DNA from: Kingella negevensis
GTDB taxonomy: Bacteria; Pseudomonadota; Gammaproteobacteria; Burkholderiales; Neisseriaceae
Assembly: GCF_030177895.1 (NCBI RefSeq)
Contig: NZ_CP123448.1
Coordinates: 806,001 to 870,000, forward strand
Length of the DNA: 64,000 nucleotides
Direction of reading: 5' to 3'
In this document: one piece after another, positions 52,456 through 61,482 of the stretch
Layout: each line of letters starts with the position of its first letter
How positions within the stretch are numbered: position 1 is the stretch's first letter
Program-made: the position numbers and the translations under genes
Notes under the pieces: generated by a model
The model's database searches: none
What the model was told of the DNA's origin: nothing
What the model saw: the letters and a program-made list of their open reading frames with translations, nothing else

Positions 52456-52745
52456 TCATCAAACTCCGCGATGTCATTCATCATTTCTTCCATGCTGCTG
52501 TATCGCTTCAAATGCCGTGTTTCCTTGTCTTCAAGAATTTCTTGAATAGCGGCAAGCGTTGTTTCATTAGGAATACGGCTTGTACCATGATGATTGAAAG
52601 ACAATGGCACAGTTTGCGTATCTGCTACTTGTTTTAAAAATAGCTTAATGGCTTGTGCAGGGGCTAATCCGTAGCTTTCTAAAACAGAAAAGGCTTTGTC
52701 GCGTAAATCTTGCTCAATGCGAATATTATAATTAGTTGTTGCCAT
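52452..52745 (-). CDS. RelB/DinJ-type antitoxin
   Basis: 97 residues from MATTNYNIRI. N-terminal ribbon-helix-helix (YNIRIEQDLRDKAFSVLESYGLAPAQAIKLFLKQV) and an acidic C-terminal toxin-binding tail (YSSMEEMMNDIAEFDE). It overlaps the toxin start and presumably represses the pair. Confidence 0.92.
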   Translation of the reverse strand: MATTNYNIRIEQDLRDKAFSVLESYGLAPAQAIKLFLKQVADTQTVPLSFNHHGTSRIPNETTLAAIQEILEDKETRHLKRYSSMEEMMNDIAEFDE

Positions 52746-52820
52746 TGTTTTACTCCTGTACATTAAATGTAATGCTTATTGTATTTCAGGCTGCCTGAAA
52801 ACACAAGCTGCCTGAAATCA

Positions 52821-54161
52821 TCAAAACATTTCATACGGTTTGACAACTTCATACACACCGCCAAAGTCCACATCACGCGCCACCATCACATTGATGAGCG
52901 TACCGTGATTGATGAAACCAGTTGGCGGAATATTGATGCTGTTTTTGAGTGCTTCGGTTGCCATTTCTTGCGCGGCTTCGGACGAATTTTCAAAAGAAAT
53001 ATTTTGCCCATTGCTTTGTGAGCGGTTGCTGTAATAATCGCCCAAATCGCCGATTAAACTAATCATAACCGCGCCGCCAAAACGTTGCCAAAAATGATAT
53101 TTCATGCGTGCGCCATGACCCGATGCGCCCAACTGTCCTGCACCGCCGCTCGCTAATGATACTTTCACGCCTTTGGGGGTTTCGGCTTCGTTCCACAACA
53201 CAAATACACGCGCTTGACCGTGTAACATCGCGATGGTTTGTTCGCCGATGATTTTTGTGCCGCGTTCCAATAACAACACTTTGCCGTTAGCAGAATACAC
53301 GTCTTTTGTTACCAAACAGCGCGTAATGCCTGCGTGGGTCGTAATGATTTGCGTGTCCAATGTACACGGAATACTTGTGCCTTTTGCCAACAAGTACGTT
53401 ACATCGGCGCGGCGTTGTGCTTTTACGCTCGGCGTAACCGTTGGATTTAAACGCGCTGCAAAACTGTTTTGCGCTGGCGGATTGTCGCTGCTTTCTGATG
53501 AGCTTTCAGAAAAAGAAACATTTTGTGTTTCGCCTTGTTCAAAGCTGCCTGAAACCGTTTGACCGCTCATGTCTGATGACTGATTACTAACCAATACATC
53601 GCCCAATAATCGGCTATCGATTGGTGGTTCTTTGGGTTCGGCAACAGGTGCGGCTTGTGTTTCGGGCGTGGCTTCAACCGTGTTCGTGGGCTGTGGTGGC
53701 GGTGCTTCTACCGTATCAATCGGCGGTACGGTTCGCGGTTCGGGGGCAGATGCTGCCGATGCCGCAACAGGTGCAGATGCCGTAGCGATTTCTTCTTGTC
53801 CAAAATCCAGTTTTTCAGTAGAAAAATCTTTGGATTGGGTGTTTTTCACGCGTTCTAATTCCTGCTGTTTGGCAGCGACTGCTTCATCTTCATTGCTGCT
53901 GCCTGAAAACGCAATTAAACCAGCCACCGCCATACCCACGCCCAATAGCCCAACCCCTACCACCACGACTTTCGTCATATTGTTTTTGCCGCCTGATGAA
54001 TTGAGTGGCAAACCAGCTTCTACATTTACATCATTGATTTGTTCACTCAACGGCATGGGTTCGGTGTTTTCAATGCTGTTTTCTGCATTTTCAGGCTGCC
54101 TGAAATCAGGCTCGGGCAAATTGGACACTTCTTTTTTGCGGTTTAAAAATTTTTTTAACAT
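52821..54161 (-). CDS. virB10: VirB10/TrbI channel protein
   Basis: 446 residues. One inner-membrane helix (VVVVGVGLLGVGMAVAGLIAF, about residues 65-85), a Pro/Ala-rich periplasmic linker and a C-terminal beta-barrel domain (GTSIPCTLDTQIITTHAGITRCLVTKDVYSANGKVLLLERGT). It spans both membranes in the T4SS core complex. Starts right after the virB9 stop. Confidence 0.95.
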   Translation of the reverse strand: MLKKFLNRKKEVSNLPEPDFRQPENAENSIENTEPMPLSEQINDVNVEAGLPLNSSGGKNNMTKVVVVGVGLLGVGMAVAGLIAFSGSSNEDEAVAAKQQELERVKNTQSKDFSTEKLDFGQEEIATASAPVAASAASAPEPRTVPPIDTVEAPPPQPTNTVEATPETQAAPVAEPKEPPIDSRLLGDVLVSNQSSDMSGQTVSGSFEQGETQNVSFSESSSESSDNPPAQNSFAARLNPTVTPSVKAQRRADVTYLLAKGTSIPCTLDTQIITTHAGITRCLVTKDVYSANGKVLLLERGTKIIGEQTIAMLHGQARVFVLWNEAETPKGVKVSLASGGAGQLGASGHGARMKYHFWQRFGGAVMISLIGDLGDYYSNRSQSNGQNISFENSSEAAQEMATEALKNSINIPPTGFINHGTLINVMVARDVDFGGVYEVVKPYEMF

Positions 54162-54977
54162 TTAAAATCCTTTCAGTAAACGAACAGATGAATTGTCGTC
54201 TGTGCCAGTTTGATTGAATTGACCGTTGCTGTTAAATCCTCGATTTTCAATACCCAAAACTTGCTTGTTCAAACGCAAAATGAAATGTTGCGCGGTTTCG
54301 TGAACAACAACTGTGTCGCCGTCCATGTGTGTGTTCAGCAGAACTTCGCTGCCATCGTCCAATACTTTGTAAATGGTCGGTAAGTCGCGCCCATTATTGA
54401 AACGGAAGTAGGTAAATCGTCCGTTGTCGTAAATGTGTGTCGGTGCGAGATGTTTGTTGCCAAGTCCCCAATAATTGGTATTGGTGTTAAGCGGTGGCGC
54501 AGATTGTGCTTGCCCGAATACTTCGGCTGACTGAATGCGTTTTTGTGCGGCGGTGCGCCGTTGGGCAAATGCGGTATCAGGGTAATTGAAACGCAGAATG
54601 TATGTTGGCGTCGGTGTGCCGTTGGTGGATTTCAGGTCAAAGGCATAGGTGCGTTTATTGGTGGTAATCAGCAAGTTGGTATCGGGGTGTTCGGCGGTGG
54701 GTTTGAAGAAAATATTGTTGCCGCGAGCGGTCATTTTCCATGCTTCGGCATGACCGATGCCCATTGCGCTGCTTTCGCCGATAATGCGTTCATCGCTTTC
54801 CAACTGAATAACGGTGGCTACGCCGACTTTGGTACGAACCACAAATACATCATCAGGCGTATAAACAGCCGTCTGAATGCGTTTGTCTTTGGGCGAGCCT
54901 TTTGGAATATTGGCTGCCTGAACGGAAAATGGCAGCACAATGGCTGCCATAGCGAGATAAATCAATTTATTTTTCAT
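54162..54977 (-). CDS. virB9: VirB9/TrbG channel protein
   Basis: 271 residues with a signal peptide (MKNKLIYLAMAAIVLPFSVQA). N- and C-terminal domains (IPKGSPKDKRIQTAVYTPDDVFVVRTKVGVATVIQL; NYWGLGNKHLAPTHIYDNGRFTYFRFNNGRDLPTIY) are as in VirB9. Outer-membrane part of the core complex. Confidence 0.95.
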   Translation of the reverse strand: MKNKLIYLAMAAIVLPFSVQAANIPKGSPKDKRIQTAVYTPDDVFVVRTKVGVATVIQLESDERIIGESSAMGIGHAEAWKMTARGNNIFFKPTAEHPDTNLLITTNKRTYAFDLKSTNGTPTPTYILRFNYPDTAFAQRRTAAQKRIQSAEVFGQAQSAPPLNTNTNYWGLGNKHLAPTHIYDNGRFTYFRFNNGRDLPTIYKVLDDGSEVLLNTHMDGDTVVVHETAQHFILRLNKQVLGIENRGFNSNGQFNQTGTDDNSSVRLLKGF

Positions 54978-54986
54978 GAGATTATC

Positions 54987-55700
54987 CTATTGGTTCGGTG
55001 TGTTTTCAGGGTCTACGCGATAGCTGGTAATCTGAAAACCCAATGGATTGATTAAACGGTCTTTTTCTTCCTGTGGCTGATTTTTATACGCATAGCCAAC
55101 GGTGGCAATATAACGTTGTGGCGGCAACGGCTGGTTCACGCTGTTTACAGGAATGGTTTGTTTTTCAAAACGAATTTGTGCGACTTCGTTACCCAAAAAA
55201 CTGATGGCATTCACTTTCACAATAACTTTGTATTGGTCGCGCAAGATTTTGTGTGGCGCGGCAGTTGGGTTATTGTAGAGTTTGGCAAATTCTGCCTGAA
55301 TGTTTGGGTCGCTCAACAACATGGCGGCATCATAAGTAGATTGAATAGTTTGCCAATCGTAGCTTTCACGATGGCGGACGTATTGCGCCAACCAAAATTT
55401 GTCCACGACTTCGCCGTAACTTTTTTCAGATGTTTTGAGTGTGGTAACAATATCGGTTACGCCTGTATTGTTGTCTACACGCACTACAAACGGTTGTGTG
55501 GTTTTAAGCGGCGTTAAACCAGCCACCGCACCAACGGCAAGCCCTGTAATCACAAGGCATACGCCTGAAATACGCCAAGCAATGCGGCTGTTTTTGCGGA
55601 CACGGTCTAGTTCGGCTTTGTGAAATTCTTTGGCTTCTTGGATAAATTTCAGCCCTTGTTGGCGTGGATTGGGGGCTTTGGGTGTGGGATTGGTTTTCAT
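54987..55700 (-). CDS. virB8: VirB8/TrbF inner-membrane protein
   Basis: 237 residues. One N-terminal membrane helix (AWRISGVCLVITGLAVGAVAGL) and an NTF2-like periplasmic domain (SYGEVVDKFWLAQYVRHRESYDWQTIQ; VNAISFLGNEVAQIRFEKQ). Its ATG overlaps the virB7 stop (ATGA). Confidence 0.95.
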   Translation of the reverse strand: MKTNPTPKAPNPRQQGLKFIQEAKEFHKAELDRVRKNSRIAWRISGVCLVITGLAVGAVAGLTPLKTTQPFVVRVDNNTGVTDIVTTLKTSEKSYGEVVDKFWLAQYVRHRESYDWQTIQSTYDAAMLLSDPNIQAEFAKLYNNPTAAPHKILRDQYKVIVKVNAISFLGNEVAQIRFEKQTIPVNSVNQPLPPQRYIATVGYAYKNQPQEEKDRLINPLGFQITSYRVDPENTPNQ

Positions 55701-55831
55701 GGATTAGCCTTTTCTGTGGTCATGGTAGGTTGTGGGTTAATTGGAAAAGGTTTGCCGTAAGGCTTGGGTGGATTGTGCGAGCAAGCAGCGAGTAGAGCGG
55801 TTGTCGTGAGCATGATGAGCAATTTTTTCAT
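55697..55831 (-). CDS. virB7: VirB7 lipoprotein
   Basis: 44 residues, shorter than usual ORF cut-offs. A signal MKKLLIMLTTTALLAACSHN with lipobox LLAAC (Cys17) is followed by a Pro-rich tail. Its TGA overlaps the virB8 ATG by 4 bases. VirB7 stabilises VirB9 in the outer membrane. Position and lipobox make the assignment firm. Confidence 0.85.
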   Translation of the reverse strand: MKKLLIMLTTTALLAACSHNPPKPYGKPFPINPQPTMTTEKANP

Positions 55832-55951
55832 GATAAAAGTTCCATAGAAAAAGGCAGCCTGAAAATAGATTTCAGGCTGCTTGTGGATTGAAAAATAGGC
55901 TTTTTGTGTTAAAATTTAATTGAAATTTCTTTATAAAATAAGGGGTTTAAG

Positions 55952-56542
55952 ATGAACAATCAAACCATTCAGTATAAGAACTATACGATTGAAATTGATA
56001 GGGGTACGGTGGCAGATATTCAACAAAATTCGCAAGTTGAAGTATCAGGAAGTGGGAGCTTTGGACACGTTACAGTAAACAGCACAACAACCCAGTACAC
56101 ACAATTTTTTCTGACTGATGAACAGGGTACAGAAAAATGTTTCCATTTAACAAATTGGTCTATTCCTATGCGTATAGGTAATGAAATTTTGGTATTTTCT
56201 ATTGTTAATCAATATGGTAAATCCATTATTGGTCTTAAAAATAAAACATTAACCAATGCTGATTGGAATTTAGAAAACATGAAGAAATTTGCAAAATCTC
56301 AATATTCACGATACTTGCTTTTTGCACTCATGCTATTTTTATCTCCTATTTTATTGTTTATTTTCAAATTTATGATTGAATGGCTATTTACTACTTACAT
56401 TGATATTCCTACTTGGCTTGATACATTATTTGACAATACAGTTTTGTTTGGCTGTATTGGTCTAGTTGCTTTTTATCAAATTCAATGGCGTAGGTTGTTT
56501 CATTCAATGAAAAATCATTTAAATAATGCCATGTTTGCATAA
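55952..56542 (+). CDS. Hypothetical two-helix membrane protein (cargo)
   Basis: 196 residues with AAGGGG before the ATG. A beta-rich N-terminal domain (with GSGSFGHVTVNSTTTQYTQ) and two membrane helices (YLLFALMLFLSPILLFIFKFMI; FDNTVLFGCIGLVAFYQI). It lies on the opposite strand between virB6 and virB7, is AT-rich, and has its own hairpin after the stop. It is likely an acquired cargo gene; function unknown. Confidence 0.6.
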   Translation: MNNQTIQYKNYTIEIDRGTVADIQQNSQVEVSGSGSFGHVTVNSTTTQYTQFFLTDEQGTEKCFHLTNWSIPMRIGNEILVFSIVNQYGKSIIGLKNKTLTNADWNLENMKKFAKSQYSRYLLFALMLFLSPILLFIFKFMIEWLFTTYIDIPTWLDTLFDNTVLFGCIGLVAFYQIQWRRLFHSMKNHLNNAMFA

Positions 56543-56581
56543 ATAAAGGCTGTTTGAATAATAATTCAGACAGCCTTTATC

Positions 56582-57538
56582 TTATTTTGGTTTAACGCTA
56601 TTACCTTGTAATCGCTGATAAAATCGTTGTGCTGCATTCCACCCACGCGCTGGCATTCCTGCTCCAACGCTAGCACCTTTGGATAGTCCTACCATGCTAC
56701 GCATCACGCCACTAAATCCACCAATAGTTGCCCCACCAGTTAAAGCTGTTGCAATAGACGGTATAGAGAGCGTAACCACTAGAAAAATCATGGTAGCTGT
56801 AAAATACATTGCAGCAATAATTAATAGCGTAGTCAGTCCAACCCAATCATCAGTAATTTGATTTTTTAAACTGGATTCAAAAAAGGTTTGCTGAATTGCT
56901 CCTAGTGCAATGTAGAATGTAACCATAAGTGAGTAACTCATAATCTGTCCAATCCAATTCATGCCCCATTGCCGTGTTGCTGGAAATAGCATTGAGCCGA
57001 TGAAGATTGGACCGACTAAAATAACCATAGCTAATGAGATTTTAGCAACCAAATAAAATGCAGCAACAATCGTCAAGAAAATAATGCCACACAATAAAAT
57101 AACTAAAACCATTATTTTTAATGCAAGCCTATCTCCTACATTTAAAGGCGGTATTTCTTTTTGACCATAGGCTTCTACACGCCCCATTGATGCTAATAAT
57201 TCATTGAAATTAGCATCTAATTGATTTGCTGAATATGGTGCGCCTGTAATGAGTGATGCCATTTGTTCGGGAAATTCATACAGCATATTTGCAATTTTTA
57301 GATACTGTGTAGCATTAAACGCGCAAGAAATAATAATCAACCAGCCAACTACCTTTTTTGTCAAATCCAATACATTACCATCTAAACCGCGATTGTATGC
57401 GTTTAAAGCGACTATCATAATGTAAATGCCAAATCCTGCGGCAAATAGTGGCGATAATTCAGCAATCAGTTTGGTGGTTTTTTGAAATAAATCAGTACCG
57501 AGACCTGTCAAAAGAGATTCAAATAGTGATTCAAACAT
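56582..57538 (-). CDS. virB6: VirB6/TrbL polytopic membrane protein
   Basis: 318 residues with at least six membrane helices (LSPLFAAGFGIYIMIVALNAYN; KIMVLVILLCGIIFLTIVAAFYLV; LAMVILVGPIFIGSMLF) and the C-terminal soluble tail. AGGAG lies 8 bases upstream. VirB6 forms part of the inner-membrane channel. Confidence 0.93.
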   Translation of the reverse strand: MFESLFESLLTGLGTDLFQKTTKLIAELSPLFAAGFGIYIMIVALNAYNRGLDGNVLDLTKKVVGWLIIISCAFNATQYLKIANMLYEFPEQMASLITGAPYSANQLDANFNELLASMGRVEAYGQKEIPPLNVGDRLALKIMVLVILLCGIIFLTIVAAFYLVAKISLAMVILVGPIFIGSMLFPATRQWGMNWIGQIMSYSLMVTFYIALGAIQQTFFESSLKNQITDDWVGLTTLLIIAAMYFTATMIFLVVTLSIPSIATALTGGATIGGFSGVMRSMVGLSKGASVGAGMPARGWNAAQRFYQRLQGNSVKPK

Positions 57539-57601
57539 GGTTGCACTCCTAATTGTGATATTCAGGCAGCCTGAAAAATTATCTTTTCAGGCTGCCTATT
57601 A

Positions 57602-58252
57602 TTATTTACAAGCAGCGTAATTTTTATCTACCAAATGCCGAGCCAAACACGCTTCACGATTTGAATACTGGCGAGCCTGAACTTTCTCCTGCAAATCATA
57701 CATACGCGCCATTTGGTCTAACATGGTTTGCTGGTTTTGAAATTTAAGCTGTTCTGCCGATAAGCGGTTACGCAAATCGCTAGATGCTTTGATGTCGGTT
57801 GTGGTATTGATTTGGTTAATCAAACTATCAATCGTATTCAAACGTTGCTGATTTTCTGACGTAAATTTAGACAACATGGTTAAATTTTGGTTCAGCAAAT
57901 TGTCGGATTGAGCCGCATCGTATTGATTGCCTTTCAAACGTGCCTGTTGTTGTGCGCTGGTTAATTTGTGCAAATCGCCCCATTCACTCGGTACGTTCAA
58001 ATCGTAATTAATAGCTTTACGCGCCAAGTCGCCCATACCGCGTGAGCCTTTCATAGCAGCCAATTGGTTTCTCATTTCCTGAATTTGGGAAATTTGGTTT
58101 TCAATCTGTGCTTTTAATTGTTTGCCGCGTTCAATAGATTCCAGCACCGCTTTTACGTCATAAGTTGGAATACCTTGTGCAAATGCAGGTGTTGAAATAA
58201 TCAGGCAGCCTGAAAGCACAACGGCGGCAATTTGAGTTAATTTTGTTTTCAT
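57602..58252 (-). CDS. virB5: VirB5/TrbJ pilus-tip protein
   Basis: 216 residues from MKTKLTQIAAV. Signal peptide (cleavage near AFA-QG), then a helical bundle (GIPTYDVKAVLESIERGKQLKAQIENQISQIQEMRNQL..) typical of VirB5. Preceded by a hairpin with a T-run (58269-58296). Confidence 0.9.
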   Translation of the reverse strand: MKTKLTQIAAVVLSGCLIISTPAFAQGIPTYDVKAVLESIERGKQLKAQIENQISQIQEMRNQLAAMKGSRGMGDLARKAINYDLNVPSEWGDLHKLTSAQQQARLKGNQYDAAQSDNLLNQNLTMLSKFTSENQQRLNTIDSLINQINTTTDIKASSDLRNRLSAEQLKFQNQQTMLDQMARMYDLQEKVQARQYSNREACLARHLVDKNYAACK

Positions 58253-58268
58253 GGTTGAAAAGTCCTTC

Positions 58269-58296
58269 TCAAAAAGAAAAAACCGCATTAAGCGGT
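58269..58296 (-). terminator. Intra-operon terminator between virB4 and virB5
   Basis: Minus strand ACCGC-TTAAT-GCGGT followed by T6CT5. Lies within the intergenic leader of virB5. Confidence 0.6.
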
Positions 58297-58336
58297 CGGG
58301 TTGCAGCTATTATCATTACGACAACAGCAATTTCAA

Positions 58337-60757
58337 TTAAACACGTTTTTTCATGGCTCTACGTTCACGGACAGCCTGAATAAACGGTTCGTACCAAATT
58401 TCAGAGCTTTCGCTACCACATTCCGCCATCACACGATGTAACAATTCCACGTTATCCGCCGAACCCGACAACACCGCCATTTCATCTGAAAAACCTTGTA
58501 GATTCAGTTTAGCAAAAGCAGATTGTGTGGACTGCTTAACCAAAAACATGCGACTATCCACCGATAATTCCACCAGTTCGCAGTATTCTTTTTCGGTAAT
58601 GCCGCAGCGTTCGTAGCTGTTTTTGTATTCCGCATCGGGATTTGGCAGAAAAATTTTGGTCGGCGTTTGTTGCACAATCGCAGGAAAAATCGGGCAAGCA
58701 ATCGCATCTTCGGGCGATTGTGAGACCAAAATCAGCCAACCGCCCAATTTGCGGTCGGTTTTCAGGATTTTCAGCATCAATTCCTGTAAAACTGGAAAAC
58801 GTGCTGCCCACCAAAATTCTTCAACGATACTGGCAAGAATGCCGTTTTTCTCCGCCACGCCTTTCATCATAATGCCGCGCAAATGGAACATATATGCCAT
58901 GACAGGCGCAGTCGGCGGATAGTCTTCTTTCAGAATATCGGTTAAATCAAATCCCACACGATAAAACTGTTCGGCATCAAACAGATTGGTATCATTGTCC
59001 AAGCACCATGCAAACCGTCCGTTTTCACTCCGACACCAACGCCCCAAGCGTTCACGCAAACTATTTTCTTGATTAACCATCGGAATGTTTTGTAACAAAT
59101 GGCTGAAATTGCGTAATTCGTGGTCTAGTCCCATCAACGTATCAACGGCGACTTGAATTTGCTTTTCTTCTTCGGCGGTTAATGTACCGTTGTGATTTGC
59201 GCCACACATACCCACGAGCGTGTACAAAAATTCACGGTTAGACGGCGTATCAGGCAGTTGGAACGGATTTAAACCAGTTGGCACACCTGCTTCCAATGCA
59301 AAATATTGACCGCCCAACACACGGATAAAAATTTCCATACCCCTATCTAAATCCAGCGCGAAAATGTAAGGGTCAAACCGCTCCACAAACGCCATCAGCG
59401 ATGTTTGCAAGGTGGTTTTACCTGTGCCTGTCGCTCCTAAAATCAGCGTATGTCCTGCGATTTTTTCGCCTGTGTTGTCTTCTTGTGGATTGGAAAAGTG
59501 GAAATTGAAATCGTACAAAGTGCGTGATTTGGTTTGCAACGGTATGACCGCCGAACCATCGCCAATCGGGTTGCCCCGACTTTTACCGCATGAATAATTG
59601 TGAATGCCGAATGTGGTTGCTAAATTGGTTGTGGTTTTGGGAAACGAACGCGGACGTTCGCGGCTGCCTGCAATTTGGCTGAAATAAGTGGACAACGCCG
59701 ATGCGCCAGCTTTGGTAAACCGATAACCACCCGAGTTCATAAATGCCGCATAGGCTTTTGAACCGTTGGTGGCGGCTTCTTGCGGTGTATCGCCATACAC
59801 AACCAATGCCGCATGATAATCGCCGAACATCAAATCGCCAGCCGTTAATTTACCCATACCACTATACAACTCTTCTTGCTGTTCTATGGCTTGGTCGCCA
59901 ACCGATTTCAAATTGTTCAGTTGTTTACGGATTTCAGCCTGCATGGTGTGCGAATTGATGTAAATCAGGCTTTGCGTGAGCGTAAATTCACACGGCAACG
60001 TCAAAATATCCGTGAGAATTTTAGGCTTGCTGATGCCAAAATCTTTCAAATCGTAGCAAGTAGCAAATTTGCGTTGTCCGTGCATCGGGCGGATTTCGCC
60101 AATATCGCTGCCAAAATGCAAATACGCGCTGCCGAGCGTTTGATAAGTGTCTACAAACGACAAGGGAACTGGCTCATCTTGACCGTTTATCAGGCTGCCA
60201 AAAAAGCGGTACACATCAGAAAAAAGTACGCCGTTTTGATTTTGGTACGCGGTCAGCAACGTGGGTTCATACGGCGTGAGTGATGACATCATGCTGGCGA
60301 TTAACTCTTCGGCTTCTTTGATACCATCGTCTATGTCGCTGTTTTTAATCAGAACGGTAATATGGAACACGTTTTCAAAATAATTGTCATTGTGAAAACG
60401 CTGTACATATTTTTCGGCAAATTGTTGGCAAAAACGCGTTTTGAAGTTGTATTCACGGTCAAAGTTGATTTTTTTGCGCTGTAACGTTGTCCATACGGCT
60501 AAACGGTTGCCCAATGTTTTGCCGATGCCTGCCAACATATTTTTTAAACCGACAAATTGCGTGTACAAATAACTGTCTTCTACGCCATCAAAAGGCAAGC
60601 CATTCATTCTGATGACAAAAGCAACATGACCTGTTTCATACCAAACAATATTATTGGTAACGTGTTGGCAAATTGGCGGCAGTAAGTCTGAATGCGCTGG
60701 CTGCTGATTGAATGTCTTGCTGAAAAAATCGCTGGTAATCACTGTTTTGTCTCCCAT
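58337..60757 (-). CDS. virB4: VirB4/TrbE secretion ATPase
   Basis: 806 residues from MGDKTVITSDFF. Walker A LGATGTGKTTLQTSL (about residue 450), Walker B region ASIVEEFWWAARFPV and the LVSQSPEDAI motif. The largest ATPase of the T4SS, powering pilus assembly and substrate passage. The start lies 107 bases inside virB3. Confidence 0.95.
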   Translation of the reverse strand: MGDKTVITSDFFSKTFNQQPAHSDLLPPICQHVTNNIVWYETGHVAFVIRMNGLPFDGVEDSYLYTQFVGLKNMLAGIGKTLGNRLAVWTTLQRKKINFDREYNFKTRFCQQFAEKYVQRFHNDNYFENVFHITVLIKNSDIDDGIKEAEELIASMMSSLTPYEPTLLTAYQNQNGVLFSDVYRFFGSLINGQDEPVPLSFVDTYQTLGSAYLHFGSDIGEIRPMHGQRKFATCYDLKDFGISKPKILTDILTLPCEFTLTQSLIYINSHTMQAEIRKQLNNLKSVGDQAIEQQEELYSGMGKLTAGDLMFGDYHAALVVYGDTPQEAATNGSKAYAAFMNSGGYRFTKAGASALSTYFSQIAGSRERPRSFPKTTTNLATTFGIHNYSCGKSRGNPIGDGSAVIPLQTKSRTLYDFNFHFSNPQEDNTGEKIAGHTLILGATGTGKTTLQTSLMAFVERFDPYIFALDLDRGMEIFIRVLGGQYFALEAGVPTGLNPFQLPDTPSNREFLYTLVGMCGANHNGTLTAEEEKQIQVAVDTLMGLDHELRNFSHLLQNIPMVNQENSLRERLGRWCRSENGRFAWCLDNDTNLFDAEQFYRVGFDLTDILKEDYPPTAPVMAYMFHLRGIMMKGVAEKNGILASIVEEFWWAARFPVLQELMLKILKTDRKLGGWLILVSQSPEDAIACPIFPAIVQQTPTKIFLPNPDAEYKNSYERCGITEKEYCELVELSVDSRMFLVKQSTQSAFAKLNLQGFSDEMAVLSGSADNVELLHRVMAECGSESSEIWYEPFIQAVRERRAMKKRV

Positions 60758-61079
60758 ATTTGGTCGGAATAACGGTGGTGGTATTGTTGAACATTTTGGC
60801 GTTTCTTTTTCTGAAAAACCATTTAATTTCATACACATAAATGCGTAAGGCTTGGTCGTCTGTTTCACACACCGTCCGTAGACCAATAAAAATCGGTATC
60901 AGTAAGGCTAATATCAGCAATGCCCGACCTTGCAGGAAAGGCATTGCCAACATTGTTGCCATTACCAAAACAAAACTACTCATCGCCAATGCAACGACTG
61001 GTACACCCATAATCATGGCTTGTCTGCCGAGCGCGTTGTAAGTGGCGTATTCTGTGTTAATGTTTTCGTAATCGCTCAT
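60651..61079 (-). CDS. virB3: VirB3/TrbD inner-membrane protein
   Basis: 142 residues. Two membrane helices (MIMGVPVVALAMSSFVLVMATML; LLILALLIPIFIGLRTV) then ETDDQALRIYVYEIKWFFRKRN, all as in VirB3. The last 35 residues come from bases that are the start of virB4 in another frame and look unconstrained. AGGGT upstream. Confidence 0.9.
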   Translation of the reverse strand: MSDYENINTEYATYNALGRQAMIMGVPVVALAMSSFVLVMATMLAMPFLQGRALLILALLIPIFIGLRTVCETDDQALRIYVYEIKWFFRKRNAKMFNNTTTVIPTKYGRQNSDYQRFFQQDIQSAASAFRLTAANLPTRYQ

Positions 61080-61089
61080 GATTGAAACC

Positions 61090-61419
61090 CTAGAAAGTCA
61101 TTGAGCCGCCTTTGGTAAACAGCCATGTTGCCAATGCAATACCAGCACCTGCGCCAACAATCCACATAGATGTTTCTAAAATGTCGCCCCACGTTTTACG
61201 CCCCATAAAGCCTTGTGCGAATTGCCACAACAAAGCAATGGTTGCGACCACACCCACAATGATGTTGATGCCATCACGAATGCTTTCCACCATCGTTTTT
61301 GCTTCGCTGGCGAAACCACCTGCTGCCATTGCGGATTGTGTCGCCAAACCCAAAGCAACCATCAGAGCAAATTTAGCTGTTTTGCCTTGCGCGATACGCG
61401 TTAAAGTATTTGTTTTCAT
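61090..61419 (-). CDS. virB2: VirB2/TrbC major pilin
   Basis: 109 residues from MKTNTLTRIAQ. Long signal sequence (cleavage near SAMA-AGG) and two hydrophobic helices (GINIIVGVVATIALLWQFAQGF; MWIVGAGAGIALATWLF) in the mature pilin. Confidence 0.92.
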   Translation of the reverse strand: MKTNTLTRIAQGKTAKFALMVALGLATQSAMAAGGFASEAKTMVESIRDGINIIVGVVATIALLWQFAQGFMGRKTWGDILETSMWIVGAGAGIALATWLFTKGGSMTF

Positions 61420-61440
61420 ATACAAAGTTCCTTAAATTTA

Positions 61441-61466
61441 AAAAAGAAAAAACCGCCATTTGGCGG
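61441..61466 (-). terminator. Intra-operon terminator between virB1 and virB2
   Basis: Minus strand CCGCCA-AA-TGGCGG followed by T6CT5, 22 bases before virB2. The T-run pattern equals that before virB5. Confidence 0.7.
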
Positions 61467-61482
61467 TATCGGATTGCTGCCA

